Positions 1-9,981 are shown, counted from the first letter of the stretch. The stretch is 45,753 nt of DNA from Mycobacterium sp. (GCA_025965515.1 JAOPWU010000059.1:1-45753); one strand, 5' to 3'. The notes: generated from the sequence alone by a model not told the origin. A program made the numbers and translations.

Positions 1-85
1 CCCTGGACGCCGCGGGCGTCGTACCGCGACAATCCGGCCCACTCCCCACCTACCCCGACGGGCCCGGCCCGGGACGGAGACGGCG

Positions 86-556
86 ATGGTCGACAGCACC
101 CGCGCCCCGCGGATCGACGCGGCCCGGCTCTGGGCCGCGGGGATCGCCACGGCGATCGTGGCGGCCCTCATCGGGCTCGTCGGCGCCCTCGCCGCGCGGG
201 CGGTGTTCACGATCGCGGTGCACGCCCCGAGCTCGGCGGGGGCCTTCGGGAACTTCGCCACGGTGTTGTTGTGCGTGCTGGCCGCGATCGCCGCGCTGGC
301 CGCCACCGGGCTCGTCCACCTGCTGCTCCTCGGCACCCCGAGCCCGCTGTCGTACTTCGGGTGGATCGTCGGGCTGCTCACGGTCGTCGCGGTCGTGCTG
401 CCGTTCGTGTCCGGCGGTTCGCCGGCCGTGGCCGTGGTCGACGCCGTCATCCGCCTGGTGATCGGCCTGGCGATCGGCAGCCTGGTGTCGGGTGCCGCGG
501 CGAGCGCCACGCGGCTGGTCGTCGTCGCGCGTGACCACCGGTTCGAGGTCGAGTAG
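86..556 (+). CDS. DUF6069-like small integral membrane protein
   Basis: A 156-residue hydrophobic protein with about four membrane segments (roughly residues 15-40, 50-75, 88-108 and 112-140), a short basic N-terminus and a charged C-terminal tail. Layout and composition resemble the actinobacterial DUF6069 membrane proteins, whose function is unknown; no catalytic motif is visible. The ATG is preceded by a GGAGA ribosome-binding site, which supports the start. It converges on the ABC permease gene at 722, and the 165 bases between them hold nothing I recognise. The first 85 bases of the window contain no supported feature. Confidence 0.7.
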   Translation: MVDSTRAPRIDAARLWAAGIATAIVAALIGLVGALAARAVFTIAVHAPSSAGAFGNFATVLLCVLAAIAALAATGLVHLLLLGTPSPLSYFGWIVGLLTVVAVVLPFVSGGSPAVAVVDAVIRLVIGLAIGSLVSGAAASATRLVVVARDHRFEVE

Positions 557-721
557 CCACTCGTGGACATCGGCATGACGCTCGACCCCTGTTGTCCGCC
601 GTCGCGGAGGAGGACGTGCTGCTCGACCCGGCGGCGGCGATCCCCGCCGACCGGCTGCCGCCCTGTGGTCCCTCGCGCCCGGTGACCCGGGTGGCCGGCG
701 CGTGGTCCCCGGAAGCGGACG

Positions 722-1504
722 TCAGTGCCAGCGGACGGTGCGCACGGAGAGCCCGGTGGCCAGCACCGTCCATCCGACGAGCACCAGCAGCGGCACCGCG
801 CCCGGGCTGTGACCGGCGATCAGCGCGGTGCGCAGCCCCTCGGCCAGCGCGCCGCTGGGCAGGTACTGCGCCACCGCGGCGATCGGGTCGGGCAGCTGCC
901 CGACCGGGATCACGATGCCACCGGCGAGCAGCAGCACGAACCAGACGAGGTTGGCCACGGCGAGCGTGACCTCCGCCCGCAGCGAGCCGCCGAGCAGGAT
1001 GCCCAGTGACCCGAACGCGGCGCACCCCAGCAGCACCAGCAGCACCGCCCAGCCGAACCCCGCCGCGGCGGGGGCCCAGCCCAGCGCGACCGCGATCGCG
1101 CCCAGCACCACCACCTGCACGACGACGACGCCGAGCACGGCCACCATCCGGCCCGCCACGAGCAGCCAGCGGGGGAGCGCGGTGGCGGCGAGCCTGCGGA
1201 TCACGCCGTAGCGGCGGTCGAAGCCCAGCGCGATGGCCTGCCCGGTGAACGCCGTGGACATCACCGCCAACGCCAGCACCCCGGGCGCGACGGTGGCCAC
1301 CCGCGGCTCGGGCAGCGGCACGATCGTCAGCAGCGTCAGCCCGACCAGCAGCACCACCGGGATGAGCAGAGTGAGCAGCACCTGCTCGCCGTTGCGCAGC
1401 GCCAGCCGCATCTCGGTGGCCGACTGGGCGGCGAGCATCCGCAGCGGCGACCCGGCGCCGGGCTGCGGGGTGAACGTGCCCGGCGCGAACCGGCCCTCGG
1501 TCAT
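722..1504 (-). CDS. ABC-2 type transporter permease
   Basis: The 260-residue protein has a polar N-terminus of about 30 residues followed by six hydrophobic segments, the ABC-2 permease pattern, including a conserved-looking polar stretch around GFDRRYGVIRRLA in the first cytoplasmic loop. It should form the membrane part of an exporter with the ATPase encoded just upstream at 1545-2483 (40-base spacer, GAGGT ribosome-binding site before the ATG). In mycobacteria an equivalent exporter pair lies beside mptB and sufR, so the linkage looks ancestral. The substrate is not known; drug, lipid or heme-related cargo cannot be separated from sequence alone. Confidence 0.88.
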   Translation of the reverse strand: MTEGRFAPGTFTPQPGAGSPLRMLAAQSATEMRLALRNGEQVLLTLLIPVVLLVGLTLLTIVPLPEPRVATVAPGVLALAVMSTAFTGQAIALGFDRRYGVIRRLAATALPRWLLVAGRMVAVLGVVVVQVVVLGAIAVALGWAPAAAGFGWAVLLVLLGCAAFGSLGILLGGSLRAEVTLAVANLVWFVLLLAGGIVIPVGQLPDPIAAVAQYLPSGALAEGLRTALIAGHSPGAVPLLVLVGWTVLATGLSVRTVRWH

Positions 1505-1544
1505 GACGGGACCTCCGCGGGAGGGAGTGTGTCGGTTCGGGACG

Positions 1545-2483
1545 TCACGACCTGAGCTCCTTGCCGGTCAGCTCGAGGAACACGTCCTCGAGGCTTCGTC
1601 GCGCCACCTGCACGTCGTCGGCGAGCGCGCCCTGGTCGGCGCACCACGACGTGATGGTGGACAGCACGCCCGGGTCGATGCGGCCCTGCACGAGATAGCG
1701 GCCGGACTTCGTCTCCTTGGCGAGGTAGTCCGGCGGGAGCGCGGCCGCCAGGCCGTCGAGGTCCATGCCCGGCTTGGCCCGGAACCGGATCTCCCGCTGT
1801 TGCCCGCCGCCGGAGGTGAGCGCGGCCGGGCTGCCGTGCGCGACGACGCGGCCGTGGTCGACGATCACCACGTCGTCGGCGAGCGCCTCGGCCTCCTCCA
1901 TGAGGTGCGTGGTGAGCAGCACGGCCACCCCGTCGCGGCGCAGCGCCTCGATCAGCTCCCACACGAGCCTGCGGCCCTGGGGATCCATGCCGGCCGTCGG
2001 CTCGTCCAGGAAGACCAGCTCCGGGCGGCCGACGACGGCGCACGCGAGGGCGAGCCGCTGCTGCTGCCCGCCGGAGAGGCGCTTGTACGGAGTGCGGGCG
2101 CAGGAGTCGAGGCCCAGCACATCGAGCAGCCACGCGGGGTCGAGGGGTCGGGCGGCGCAGGCGGCCACGAGCCGCAGCATCTCCCCGGCGTGCACGCCGG
2201 GGTAGGCACCACCACCCTGGGGCATGACGCCCATGCGGGCGCGCAGCGCGTCGGGCGCTCCCGCGGGGTCGACGCCCAGCACGCGGACCTCGCCGGCGTC
2301 TGCGGTGACGAAGCCCTCGCAGACCTCGACGGTGGTGGTCTTGCCCGCGCCGTTCGGGCCGAGCAGGGCGAGCACGCTGCCGGCGTCGAGCTGCAGGTCG
2401 AGCCCGTCGACGGCGGTGGTGCGGCCGTATGTCTTGACCAGTCCCCGTACCGAGACTGCGGGGGTGGGGGGGATCGGGCTCAC
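1545..2483 (-). CDS. ABC transporter ATP-binding protein (exporter type)
   Basis: A 312-residue ATPase with Walker A (GPNGAGKTT, residues 42-50), Q-loop region (MPQGGGAYPG), signature LSGGQQQR (about 136-143), Walker B ending VFLDEPTAG, and the H-loop in TTHLMEEAEAL. The roughly 90-residue C-terminal extension is typical of DrrA/CcmA-like exporter ATPases. The frame stays open upstream, but similarity begins at the GTG used here; the upstream part is antisense to mptB and does not look like protein. The start lies 10 bases after the mptB stop, so it can be read from the mptB transcript. A TAGGAT box 7 bases before the GTG could give a leaderless transcript. Confidence 0.92.
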   Translation of the reverse strand: MSPIPPTPAVSVRGLVKTYGRTTAVDGLDLQLDAGSVLALLGPNGAGKTTTVEVCEGFVTADAGEVRVLGVDPAGAPDALRARMGVMPQGGGAYPGVHAGEMLRLVAACAARPLDPAWLLDVLGLDSCARTPYKRLSGGQQQRLALACAVVGRPELVFLDEPTAGMDPQGRRLVWELIEALRRDGVAVLLTTHLMEEAEALADDVVIVDHGRVVAHGSPAALTSGGGQQREIRFRAKPGMDLDGLAAALPPDYLAKETKSGRYLVQGRIDPGVLSTITSWCADQGALADDVQVARRSLEDVFLELTGKELRS

Positions 2484-2490
2484 GCCCCCG

Positions 2491-2496
2491 ATCCTA
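2491..2496 (-). promoter_or_regulatory. possible -10 box of the exporter ATPase gene
   Basis: On the minus strand TAGGAT is followed by 7 bases and the GTG start at 2483, the layout of a leaderless actinobacterial promoter. Caution: its TAG is also the mptB stop codon, so half the motif is explained by coding constraint. Confidence 0.3.
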
Positions 2497-4062
2497 TGGT
2501 GCGGCCTGGGGCGAGCGGCCGGGGAGGGCGTCGACGTCGACCCCCTCCTGACCTGCGAGCTGCCGGCGCTGGACCAACAGGACGAGGACCAGCACGAGCA
2601 GGCCCGCGGCGATCGCCATGGGCAGCTGGTAGGCGCGGAAGTTGAAGTCGGACCCGGTGGGCGGCTCCACGAGGGCCAGCACCGCCGAGGTGGCGAGCAG
2701 CGCGCGGCGGTAGCGGGGCAGCGCCTTGGTGGCGGCGAGCGGGATGAGGCCCCACAGCAGGTACCAGGGGTGGACGACGGGGCCGAGCAGCACCACCGCG
2801 CCGAGCCCGGCGGCCATGCCCGTGATGGTGTCGAGTGTGCCGCGCAACACCTTCCACAGCAGCACGCCGCAGGCGACGGCCGCGGCGGCCAGCCCGATGG
2901 CGCGGAAGATCGAGAGCACCGTGTCGGTGTGGTCACCCAGCCCGCCGAGTACGCCGATCCGGCCGCCGATCAGACCGAGGTCGGTGGAGACCGACATCCA
3001 GCTGCGGATCAGCCCAGGCACGTCGAGGGTGGTGGCCCAGCCCAGCCCCACCTCGGGGATGAGCGACATCGGGACGTACAGGACGAGCGTGACGCCGGTG
3101 AGCACGGCGGCCGCCTTGGCCACGTCGACGAACCGGCCGCCGCGCCGCCGCGCCCAGTCCAGCCCGAGGAAGCCCAGCACCAGGATGGCCGGCAGCTTCA
3201 CGGCCGACGCGCACACGATGAGCGCCGCGCCGCCGAGCAACCGAGGATCGAGCAGCCGATCACCGGCGCGCAGGCCGATCTCCATGCCGGTGAGGAACAG
3301 CCCGATCATCAGGGCCTCGTTGTGGATGCCGCTGACCAGGTGGAACAGCACGAGTGGGTTGGCGGCGCCGAGCCACAGGGCGAGGCCGGCGTCCACGCCG
3401 CAGCGCTTCGCCAGCCGCGGGAGGGCCCAGATCACGAGTGCGAGCCCGCACAGCGCGAGGGCGCGGTGGGCGAGGATGCCCAGCACCACGTCGTTGCCGG
3501 AGATCGCCGTGATGCCCCGGCCGAGCATGAGGAACAGCGGGCCGTAGGGCGCCGGGGTGTCGCGCCAGATCGTCGGGATGCTGCGCACCAGCGGGTCGTT
3601 GACGCCCAGCGCCTCGGCCGGCCCGAGGACGTACGGGTCGATGCCGCGGGCGAGTGTGGCGCTCTGGGCCAGGTAGCTGTAGACGTCGCGGGAGAACAGC
3701 GGCGGCGCCATGGCCAGCGGCACCGTCCACGTGATGGCGGTGCGTGCGAGCTGGGCCCGGGTGGGTGCGGGCGCCACGGCGCCGCGCACCCGGAGCATCT
3801 TGCCGATCCACAGCCACGCCAGCACGAGGAGCCCGAGACCCGCGTAGGCGACGGCGATGGAGATCGTGATGTTCCGGCTGGGCAGGCCGATCACGCGGAG
3901 CCCGAACAGCGGGTTCGGGACCGGCAGCGCGCCGGCGCCGAGAGCTCCGCCGGCGAGGAGGAGCGCGCCCGTCAGTCCCAGGCGTCGAGCGATGCGGCTG
4001 GGGTCCCGTGGGGGGGCCGTGCGTTCGACCGGGCGCGCGCCGTCCAGCTCCGGTGCGACCAT
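2494..4062 (-). CDS. mptB: MptB-like alpha-1,6-mannosyltransferase (polyprenol-phosphomannose dependent)
   Basis: This 522-residue polytopic GT-C enzyme has about 12-13 hydrophobic segments. The first large extracytoplasmic loop carries the acidic catalytic motif in FSRDVYSY (residues 123-130), followed by the PYGPLFLML and SGIHNEALMIG segments typical of the MptA/MptB family. The family adds alpha-1,6-mannose from polyprenyl-phosphate-mannose to the lipomannan backbone on the outer membrane face. Position supports the call: mptB lies divergently beside sufR as in mycobacteria. The ATG is preceded by a TAGGCT box and has no ribosome-binding site, suggesting leaderless transcription. The exact linkage or acceptor could differ in this organism. 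Confidence 0.9.
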   Translation of the reverse strand: MVAPELDGARPVERTAPPRDPSRIARRLGLTGALLLAGGALGAGALPVPNPLFGLRVIGLPSRNITISIAVAYAGLGLLVLAWLWIGKMLRVRGAVAPAPTRAQLARTAITWTVPLAMAPPLFSRDVYSYLAQSATLARGIDPYVLGPAEALGVNDPLVRSIPTIWRDTPAPYGPLFLMLGRGITAISGNDVVLGILAHRALALCGLALVIWALPRLAKRCGVDAGLALWLGAANPLVLFHLVSGIHNEALMIGLFLTGMEIGLRAGDRLLDPRLLGGAALIVCASAVKLPAILVLGFLGLDWARRRGGRFVDVAKAAAVLTGVTLVLYVPMSLIPEVGLGWATTLDVPGLIRSWMSVSTDLGLIGGRIGVLGGLGDHTDTVLSIFRAIGLAAAAVACGVLLWKVLRGTLDTITGMAAGLGAVVLLGPVVHPWYLLWGLIPLAATKALPRYRRALLATSAVLALVEPPTGSDFNFRAYQLPMAIAAGLLVLVLVLLVQRRQLAGQEGVDVDALPGRSPQAAP

Positions 4063-4068
4063 GAGGGC

Positions 4069-4074
4069 AGCCTA
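4069..4074 (-). promoter_or_regulatory. candidate leaderless -10 promoter box of mptB
   Basis: On the minus strand TAGGCT is followed by 6 bases (GCCCTC) and the mptB ATG, with no Shine-Dalgarno sequence. The same box and spacing occur before tldD and the gene starting at 32712, which supports a real promoter. Confidence 0.5.
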
Positions 4075-4136
4075 GCGATCAGGTCCGATGTGACGGCCCC
4101 CACCCGAACGGACGTCGCCGTTGCCGCTCCGACGGA

Positions 4137-4159
4137 TATAAGCAAGACTGGTGTTGTGA
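4137..4159 (+). promoter_or_regulatory. suf operon promoter with SufR-box-like operator
   Basis: TATAAG (4137-4142) is a good -10 hexamer and would start transcription near 4149, leaving about seven untranslated bases before the sufR GTG at 4156. No clear -35 is seen. Overlapping this is CAAG-N6-GTTG (4143-4156) and, in a second register, AGACT-N5-TGTGA (4145-4159). As I recall them, the SufR operators reported in Streptomyces (CAAC-N6-GTTG) and Mycobacterium (ACACT-N5-TGTGA) each differ from this by one base. Bound SufR would cover the start site and start codon, giving autorepression of the operon. Confidence 0.5.
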
Positions 4160-4893
4160 AAAGCGACGAGCGGCTTCCCGAGGTCGGTGCCACGGCACCC
4201 TTCTCCGGTGACGGCCGCACGCGCGAGGCCGTCGCCCGGCTCCTGATGGAGCAGGGGCCGGTCACGGCGGCGGCGGTGGCGGCCGAGCTCGAGCTGTCCG
4301 CGCCCGCCGTCCGCCGGCACCTGGACGCGCTGATCGCCGACGGCGAGGCCGAGGCCCGTCAGGCGTCGCAGCGCGGTCCGCGCGGCCGCGGTCGTCCCGC
4401 CCGGCAGTACCTGCTCACCGACTCCGGCCGGGCGCGCTTCGGCCACGGCTACGACGACCTCGCCGTCGCGGCGCTGCGCTACCTCGCCGAGCACGGCGGG
4501 CAGTCGGCCGTCGCCGACTTCGCGCAGGGCCGCGTGGACGAGATGCTCGGCGACGGTGCCGCGAAGGTCAGTGCTGCCGGGGGTGCCGACGCCCGGGCCG
4601 ACGTGCTCGCCGACGTCCTGACCGCCCGGGGCTACGCCGCGCAGACCCGCGAGGCGGGCTCGGGCGTGCAGCTGTGCCAGCATCACTGCCCGGTCGCCCA
4701 CGTCGCCGCGGAGTTCCCGGAGCTCTGCGAGGCCGAGACCCACGCCTTCGCGGAGCTGCTCGGCACCCACGTGCAGCGCCTGTCCACCATCGCGCGCGGT
4801 GACTCCGCGTGCACCACCCACGTTCCTGCGGAAGCTCCCGACAACCGCAGGAGTACGACCACCACGATCCCGAAAGGGAGGCAGTCCGTATGA
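4156..4893 (+). CDS. sufR: SufR, iron-sulfur-sensing repressor of the SUF operon
   Basis: This is a 245-residue ArsR/DeoR-like winged-helix regulator. The DNA-binding domain occupies about residues 20-90 (helix-turn-helix around [21 protein letters not shown]). The C-terminal domain has cysteines at 174, 178, 191 and 219 (C-x3-C-x12-C-x27-C), the ligand pattern of actinobacterial SufR, which binds a [4Fe-4S] cluster and represses suf while the cluster is intact. The frame is open far upstream but that part is antisense to mptB; this GTG gives the family length. There is no ribosome-binding site, so translation is probably leaderless. It overlaps sufB by four bases (ATGA). A SufR-box-like sequence overlaps its own start. 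Confidence 0.93.
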   Translation: MKSDERLPEVGATAPFSGDGRTREAVARLLMEQGPVTAAAVAAELELSAPAVRRHLDALIADGEAEARQASQRGPRGRGRPARQYLLTDSGRARFGHGYDDLAVAALRYLAEHGGQSAVADFAQGRVDEMLGDGAAKVSAAGGADARADVLADVLTARGYAAQTREAGSGVQLCQHHCPVAHVAAEFPELCEAETHAFAELLGTHVQRLSTIARGDSACTTHVPAEAPDNRRSTTTTIPKGRQSV

Positions 4894-6317
4894 CGACCGC
4901 TCCTGAGCAACTCACCCAGGAGGAGACGCTCGCGACGCTCGGCCGCTACGACTTCGGCTGGGCCGACCCGGACGCCGCCGGCGCCACCGCCCGTCGCGGT
5001 CTGTCGGCCGACGTCGTCGCCGACATCTCCGCACTGAAGTCCGAGCCGCAGTGGATGCTCGACTTCCGGCTCAAGGCCCTCGACCTGTTCGAGAAGAAGC
5101 CGATGCCGCGCTGGGGCGCCGACCTGTCGGGCATCGACTTCGACAACATCAAGTACTTCGTGCGGTCCACGGAGGGCCAGGCCGCCACCTGGGACGAGCT
5201 GCCCGACGACATCAGGAACACCTACGACCGGCTCGGCATCCCGGAGGCGGAGAAGCAGCGCCTCATCGCGGGCGTCGCGGCGCAGTACGAATCCGAGGTC
5301 GTCTACCACAAGATCCGTGAGGACCTCGAGGCCGTCGGCGTCATCTTCAAGGACACCGACACCGCGCTGCGCGAGCACGAGGACGTCTTCAAGGAGTACT
5401 TCGGCTCGGTGATCCCCGTGGGCGACAACAAGTTCGCCTCGCTGAACACGGCGGTCTGGTCCGGCGGTTCGTTCATCTACGTGCCCAAGGGCGTGAAGGT
5501 CGACATCCCGCTGCAGGCCTACTTCCGGATCAACACGGAGAACATGGGCCAGTTCGAGCGGACGCTGATCATCGCCGACGAAGGCTCCGACGTGCACTAC
5601 GTCGAGGGCTGCACCGCGCCGACGTACTCGTCGGACTCGCTGCACTCGGCGGTCGTCGAGATCATCGTCAAGAAGAACGCCCGCGTGCGGTACACGACCA
5701 TCCAGAACTGGTCGAACAACGTCTACAACCTGGTCACCAAGCGGACCTCGGTCCACGAGGGCGGCCGCATGGAGTGGATCGACGGCAACATCGGCTCCAA
5801 GGTGACCATGAAGTACCCGGCGTGCTACCTGCTGGGGGAGCGGGCGCACGGCGAGACGCTGTCGGTCGCCTTCGCCGGCGAGGGCCAGCACCAGGACGCG
5901 GGCGCCAAGATGGTCCACGCGGCGCCGCACACGACCAGCCAGATCGTGTCGAAGTCGGTGGCCCGCGCCGGTGGCCGCACGTCCTACCGGGGCCTCGTGC
6001 AGGTCCAGGAGGGCGCGGTCGGCAGCAAGGCGACCGTCAAGTGCGACGCCCTGCTGGTGGATGCCATCAGCCGCAGCGACACGTACCCGTACGTGGACGT
6101 CCGCGAGGACGACGCGTCCATCGGGCACGAGGCCACCGTCAGCAAGATCGGGCAGGACCAGCTCTTCTACCTGATGAGCCGCGGACTGGCCGAGGACGAG
6201 GCCATGGCCATGGTCGTGCGCGGCTTCGTGGAGCCCATCGCCCGCGAGCTGCCCATGGAGTACGCCCTCGAGCTCAACCGGCTCATCGAACTGCAGATGG
6301 AAGGCGCGGTCGGCTAA
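4890..6317 (+). CDS. sufB: SufB, Fe-S cluster scaffold subunit
   Basis: At 475 residues this is a full-length SufB. It shows the N-terminal SufB region (1-160), the right-handed beta-helix core and the SufC-contacting C-terminus ([15 protein letters not shown]). Cys385, in VKCDALLV, corresponds to the essential cluster-assembly/sulfur-acceptor cysteine of SufB, and Cys241 (VEGC) is a second conserved cysteine. Together with SufC and SufD it forms the cytosolic complex that builds nascent Fe-S clusters. Unlike the mycobacterial homologue it contains no intein. The ATG has a GGGAGG ribosome-binding site and overlaps the sufR stop; the gene ends directly before the sufD GTG. Confidence 0.97.
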   Translation: MTTAPEQLTQEETLATLGRYDFGWADPDAAGATARRGLSADVVADISALKSEPQWMLDFRLKALDLFEKKPMPRWGADLSGIDFDNIKYFVRSTEGQAATWDELPDDIRNTYDRLGIPEAEKQRLIAGVAAQYESEVVYHKIREDLEAVGVIFKDTDTALREHEDVFKEYFGSVIPVGDNKFASLNTAVWSGGSFIYVPKGVKVDIPLQAYFRINTENMGQFERTLIIADEGSDVHYVEGCTAPTYSSDSLHSAVVEIIVKKNARVRYTTIQNWSNNVYNLVTKRTSVHEGGRMEWIDGNIGSKVTMKYPACYLLGERAHGETLSVAFAGEGQHQDAGAKMVHAAPHTTSQIVSKSVARAGGRTSYRGLVQVQEGAVGSKATVKCDALLVDAISRSDTYPYVDVREDDASIGHEATVSKIGQDQLFYLMSRGLAEDEAMAMVVRGFVEPIARELPMEYALELNRLIELQMEGAVG

Positions 6318-7487
6318 GTGACCATCATCGAGTCGGGTCCGGTGGCCGTCGGGGCCACCGCTCCCACCCCCATCGGCGTGCGCGTCTTCTCGCGCGACCC
6401 CGAGGCGTTCGGCGTCCCCATCGGGCGCGAGGAAGCCTGGCGGTTCACGCCGGTCCAGCTGCTGGCGGCGTTCTTCGAGCGCCACCCTGCCGACGGCGCC
6501 ACCGGTGGCGAGCCGAAGCTGACGGCCACCTCGCCGGACGGCGTCACCGTCCGCACCACCCTGGCCGGAGACCCGGTCCGGGGCGCCGTCCTGACCCCGG
6601 GCGACCGGGCCAGTGCGGTCGCGCTGGAGGCGGCCGGCGAGGGTCTCGCGGTGGCCGTGGCGAACGGCGCCACGCCGTCCGAACCGGTCGTCGTCGAACA
6701 GGCCGGGACCGGGCTGTCCGACATCGCGGTAGCCGGGCACCTCGCGGTGGAGGTCGGCCGCGAGGCCACCGCCACCGTCGTGCTGCAGCGCAGCGGCTCG
6801 GTGCGGCTGTCCGCCAACCTCGAGGTATCCGTCGGTGACAACGCCGAGCTGACCCTCATCGACGTGCACGACTGGGCGGCGGACACCGTCCACCTGGAGG
6901 CGCAGGCCTTCCGACTCGGCCGGGACGCCCGGCTGCGGGTCGTGACCGTGACGATGGGCGGCGCGCTGGTCCGCGTGACGCAGTCCGTGTCCTACGCCGG
7001 CCCGGGGGGCGACGCCGAGCTCTTCGGTGCGCTGCTGGCCGGCGAGGGGCAGCACCTCGAGCACCGGTTGCTCGTCACGCACGACGTGCCGAACTGCCGC
7101 AGCCGGGTGCTGTCGAAGGCGGCGCTGCACGAGACCGCCCACACGGTCTGGGTCGGCGACGTCGTCATCGCCGCCGGCGGGGTCGGCACCGACACCTACG
7201 AGACCAACCGCAATCTCGTCCTCACGGACGGCGCGCGGGCGGACTCGGTCCCCAACCTCGAGATCGAGACGGGGGAGGTCGCCGGGGCGGGCCACGCCAG
7301 CGCGACCGGCCGCTTCGACGACGAGGCCCTGTTCTACCTGCAGTCGCGGGGCATCTCCGCCTCGGAGGCCCGCAAGCTGGTCGTCCAGGGGTTCCTCGCG
7401 GAGATCGTCGACCGCATCGCAGTTCCGGCCGTCCGGGCGCGGGTGACGGAGACCGTCGCCGCCGAGATCGAGAGGGTGCTGGCGTGA
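6318..7487 (+). CDS. sufD: SufD, Fe-S cluster assembly subunit
   Basis: The 389-residue SufD paralogue of SufB has a divergent N-terminal helical region to about residue 110, then the beta-helix core and the C-terminal segment GRFDDEALFYLQSRGISASEARKL, parallel to the SufB C-terminus. A histidine in the core, AGEGQHLEHR, matches the region where SufD contributes to the SufB-SufD interface used for cluster assembly. In the SufBC2D complex SufD is needed for iron entry. The GTG follows the sufB stop without a gap, so translation is presumably coupled. Its own stop overlaps the Rieske gene start (GTGA). Confidence 0.95.
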   Translation: MTIIESGPVAVGATAPTPIGVRVFSRDPEAFGVPIGREEAWRFTPVQLLAAFFERHPADGATGGEPKLTATSPDGVTVRTTLAGDPVRGAVLTPGDRASAVALEAAGEGLAVAVANGATPSEPVVVEQAGTGLSDIAVAGHLAVEVGREATATVVLQRSGSVRLSANLEVSVGDNAELTLIDVHDWAADTVHLEAQAFRLGRDARLRVVTVTMGGALVRVTQSVSYAGPGGDAELFGALLAGEGQHLEHRLLVTHDVPNCRSRVLSKAALHETAHTVWVGDVVIAAGGVGTDTYETNRNLVLTDGARADSVPNLEIETGEVAGAGHASATGRFDDEALFYLQSRGISASEARKLVVQGFLAEIVDRIAVPAVRARVTETVAAEIERVLA

Positions 7488-7792
7488 CCCGCACGCGCGT
7501 GTGTTCGTTGTCCGAGCTCGCCGAGGACAGCGCCGTCCGGGCCACCATCGGCGACGTGGCGGTGTGTGTCGCCCGCAGCGAGGGCGAGGTCTTCGCCGTC
7601 AACGACCGGTGCAGCCACGCGGACGTGTCCCTCGCGGAGGGCGACGTCGAGGACGGCAGCGTCACCTGCTGGCTGCACGGCTCGGCGTTCGACCTGCGCA
7701 CCGGGGCGCCCCGCAGCCTGCCCGCGACCCAGCCGGTCCCGACCTATGCCGTGAGCGTCGAGGGCGACGACGTGTTCGTCTCCCTCTCCTGA
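7484..7792 (+). CDS. Rieske-type [2Fe-2S] ferredoxin of the SUF operon
   Basis: This 102-residue protein is a single Rieske domain of the NirD/dioxygenase-ferredoxin kind. Cluster ligands are visible as C43-S-H45 and C62-x2-H65 (DRCSHAD and TCWLHGS). Databases often label such proteins dioxygenase ferredoxin subunits, but no oxygenase is nearby. Its position between sufD and sufC, with a GTGA overlap on sufD, is common in actinobacterial SUF operons and suggests electron supply for cluster assembly; that role is inferred. An 81-base gap with a small hairpin separates it from sufC. Confidence 0.9.
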   Translation: MTRTRVCSLSELAEDSAVRATIGDVAVCVARSEGEVFAVNDRCSHADVSLAEGDVEDGSVTCWLHGSAFDLRTGAPRSLPATQPVPTYAVSVEGDDVFVSLS

Positions 7793-7807
7793 CCTACTTC
7801 CCTCTGC

Positions 7808-7825
7808 GGCCACCTCCCGGTGGCC
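7808..7825 (+). terminator. intercistronic hairpin between the Rieske gene and sufC
   Basis: GGCCACC and GGTGGCC form a perfect 7-bp stem around a TCCC loop. There is no T-run, so it is more likely an attenuation or mRNA-stability element than a strong terminator. A related hairpin with the same core occurs at 10999-11021. Confidence 0.4.
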
Positions 7826-7873
7826 AGACCCCCCGGCAGTCCGCTGCCGGCGCACCGAGCGACAGGAGCCACC

Positions 7874-8634
<761 letters not shown>

Positions 8635-8638
<4 letters not shown>

Positions 8639-9981
8639 GGGCGGGCACGGACCTCGCGACCGAGAGCTCGGGCAGCCACCTCACCCCGCGGGTGCCGGCG
8701 GGCGACCCGACGCCGGGTGCCGAGCCCTACGACGTCGAGCGCGTCCGGGCGGATTTCCCGCTGCTGTCGCGGCTCGTGCACGGCGTGCCGCTCGTCTACC
8801 TGGACAACGCCGCGACCTCGCAGAAGCCACGGGTGGTGCTGGACGCCGAGCGGCGGTACTACGAGCAGCACAACGCCAACGTCCACCGCGGCGTGCACAC
8901 GCTCGCCGAGGAGGCGACCGCGCTGTACGAGGGCGGCCGGGACGCGGTCGCGGCCTTCATCCACGCCGCTGACCGCGCGGAGGTCGTCTTCACGAAGAAC
9001 GCGTCCGAGGCCATCAACCTGGTCGCGTACGCGCTCGGCAACGCCGCCACCGGGACGCCCGACCAGCAGGCGCTGGCGCTGCGCCCGGGCGACGAGGTCG
9101 TGGTGACCGAGATGGAGCACCACAGCAACATCGTTCCGTGGCAGCTGCTCTGCCAGCGCACCGGCGCCACGTTCAAGTGGCTCGGGCTGACCGACGAGGG
9201 CCGGCTGGACCTCGCCGACCTGGACCGCGTCGTCACGGACCGCACCCGCGTGCTGGCGTTCACCCACCAGTCGAACCTGCTGGGCACCGTGAACCCGGTC
9301 GACGTGCTGGTCCGCCGCGCCCGCGAGGTCGGTGCGATCACCGTGCTGGACGCCTGCCAGTCGGTGCCGCACATGCCGGTCGACGTGCAGGCGCTCGGGG
9401 TGGACTTCGTGGCCTTCTCGGCCCACAAGATGCTGGGCCCCACGGGGCTCGGTGTCCTCTGGGGCCGCCGGGAGTTGCTGGAGCGCCTCCCACCGTTCCT
9501 CGGCGGCGGCGAGATGATCGAGACGGTCCGCATGACCGGGTCGACGTTCGCCCCCCTGCCGCACCGGTTCGAGGCCGGCACCCCGCCGATCGCCCAGGTC
9601 GTGGGTCTCGGTGCCGCGGTGGAGTACCTGACGCAGCTCGGCATGCCGGCGGTCGCCACGCACGAGGCGCAGGTCACCGCCTACGCGCTCGACGCCCTTG
9701 CGGCCGTCCCCGACCTCCGGGTGATCGGCCCGGCGACACCGGAGGCGCGCGGCGCGGCGATCAGCTTCACGCTCGGCGGTATCCACCCCCACGACGTGGG
9801 CCAGGTGCTCGACGAGCAGGGCGTCGCCGTCCGGGTGGGCCACCACTGCGCGCGCCCCGCCTGCGACAGGTACGGCGTCCCCGCCACGACGCGCGCCTCG
9901 TTCGGTCCGTACACGACGCGCGCGGACATCGACGCGCTCGTGGAAGGTCTGGACCGGGTCCGAGCGTTCTTCCAAGGGTGA
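8635..9981 (+). CDS. sufS: SufS, group II cysteine desulfurase
   Basis: This is a 448-residue PLP enzyme that releases sulfur from cysteine for cluster assembly. Lys265 in FSAHKMLGP binds PLP, His-rich EHHSNIVPW lies in the cofactor pocket, and Cys405 in VRVGHHCARP is the persulfide-forming residue. The short active-site loop of group II enzymes is kept, agreeing with the SufU partner encoded next. The N-terminus is about 30 residues longer than a minimal SufS; the ATG overlaps the sufC stop (ATGA), so the extension is probably translated. It could be shorter if a downstream codon is used. Confidence 0.96.

Noticed and set aside
592-969. Arg/Pro-rich plus-strand ORF after the first gene
   Set aside because: It lies mostly antisense to the ABC permease, with no ribosome-binding site and low-complexity composition.
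2224-4155. Upstream extension of the sufR frame over mptB
   Set aside because: The extension is antisense to mptB. SufR similarity and family length begin at the GTG at 4156.
4683-7295. Very long minus-strand open frame (870 codons) across sufR, sufB and sufD
   Set aside because: It is antisense to well-conserved suf genes. Its translation is His/Asp/Gly/Arg-rich without motifs, a typical shadow in GC-rich DNA.
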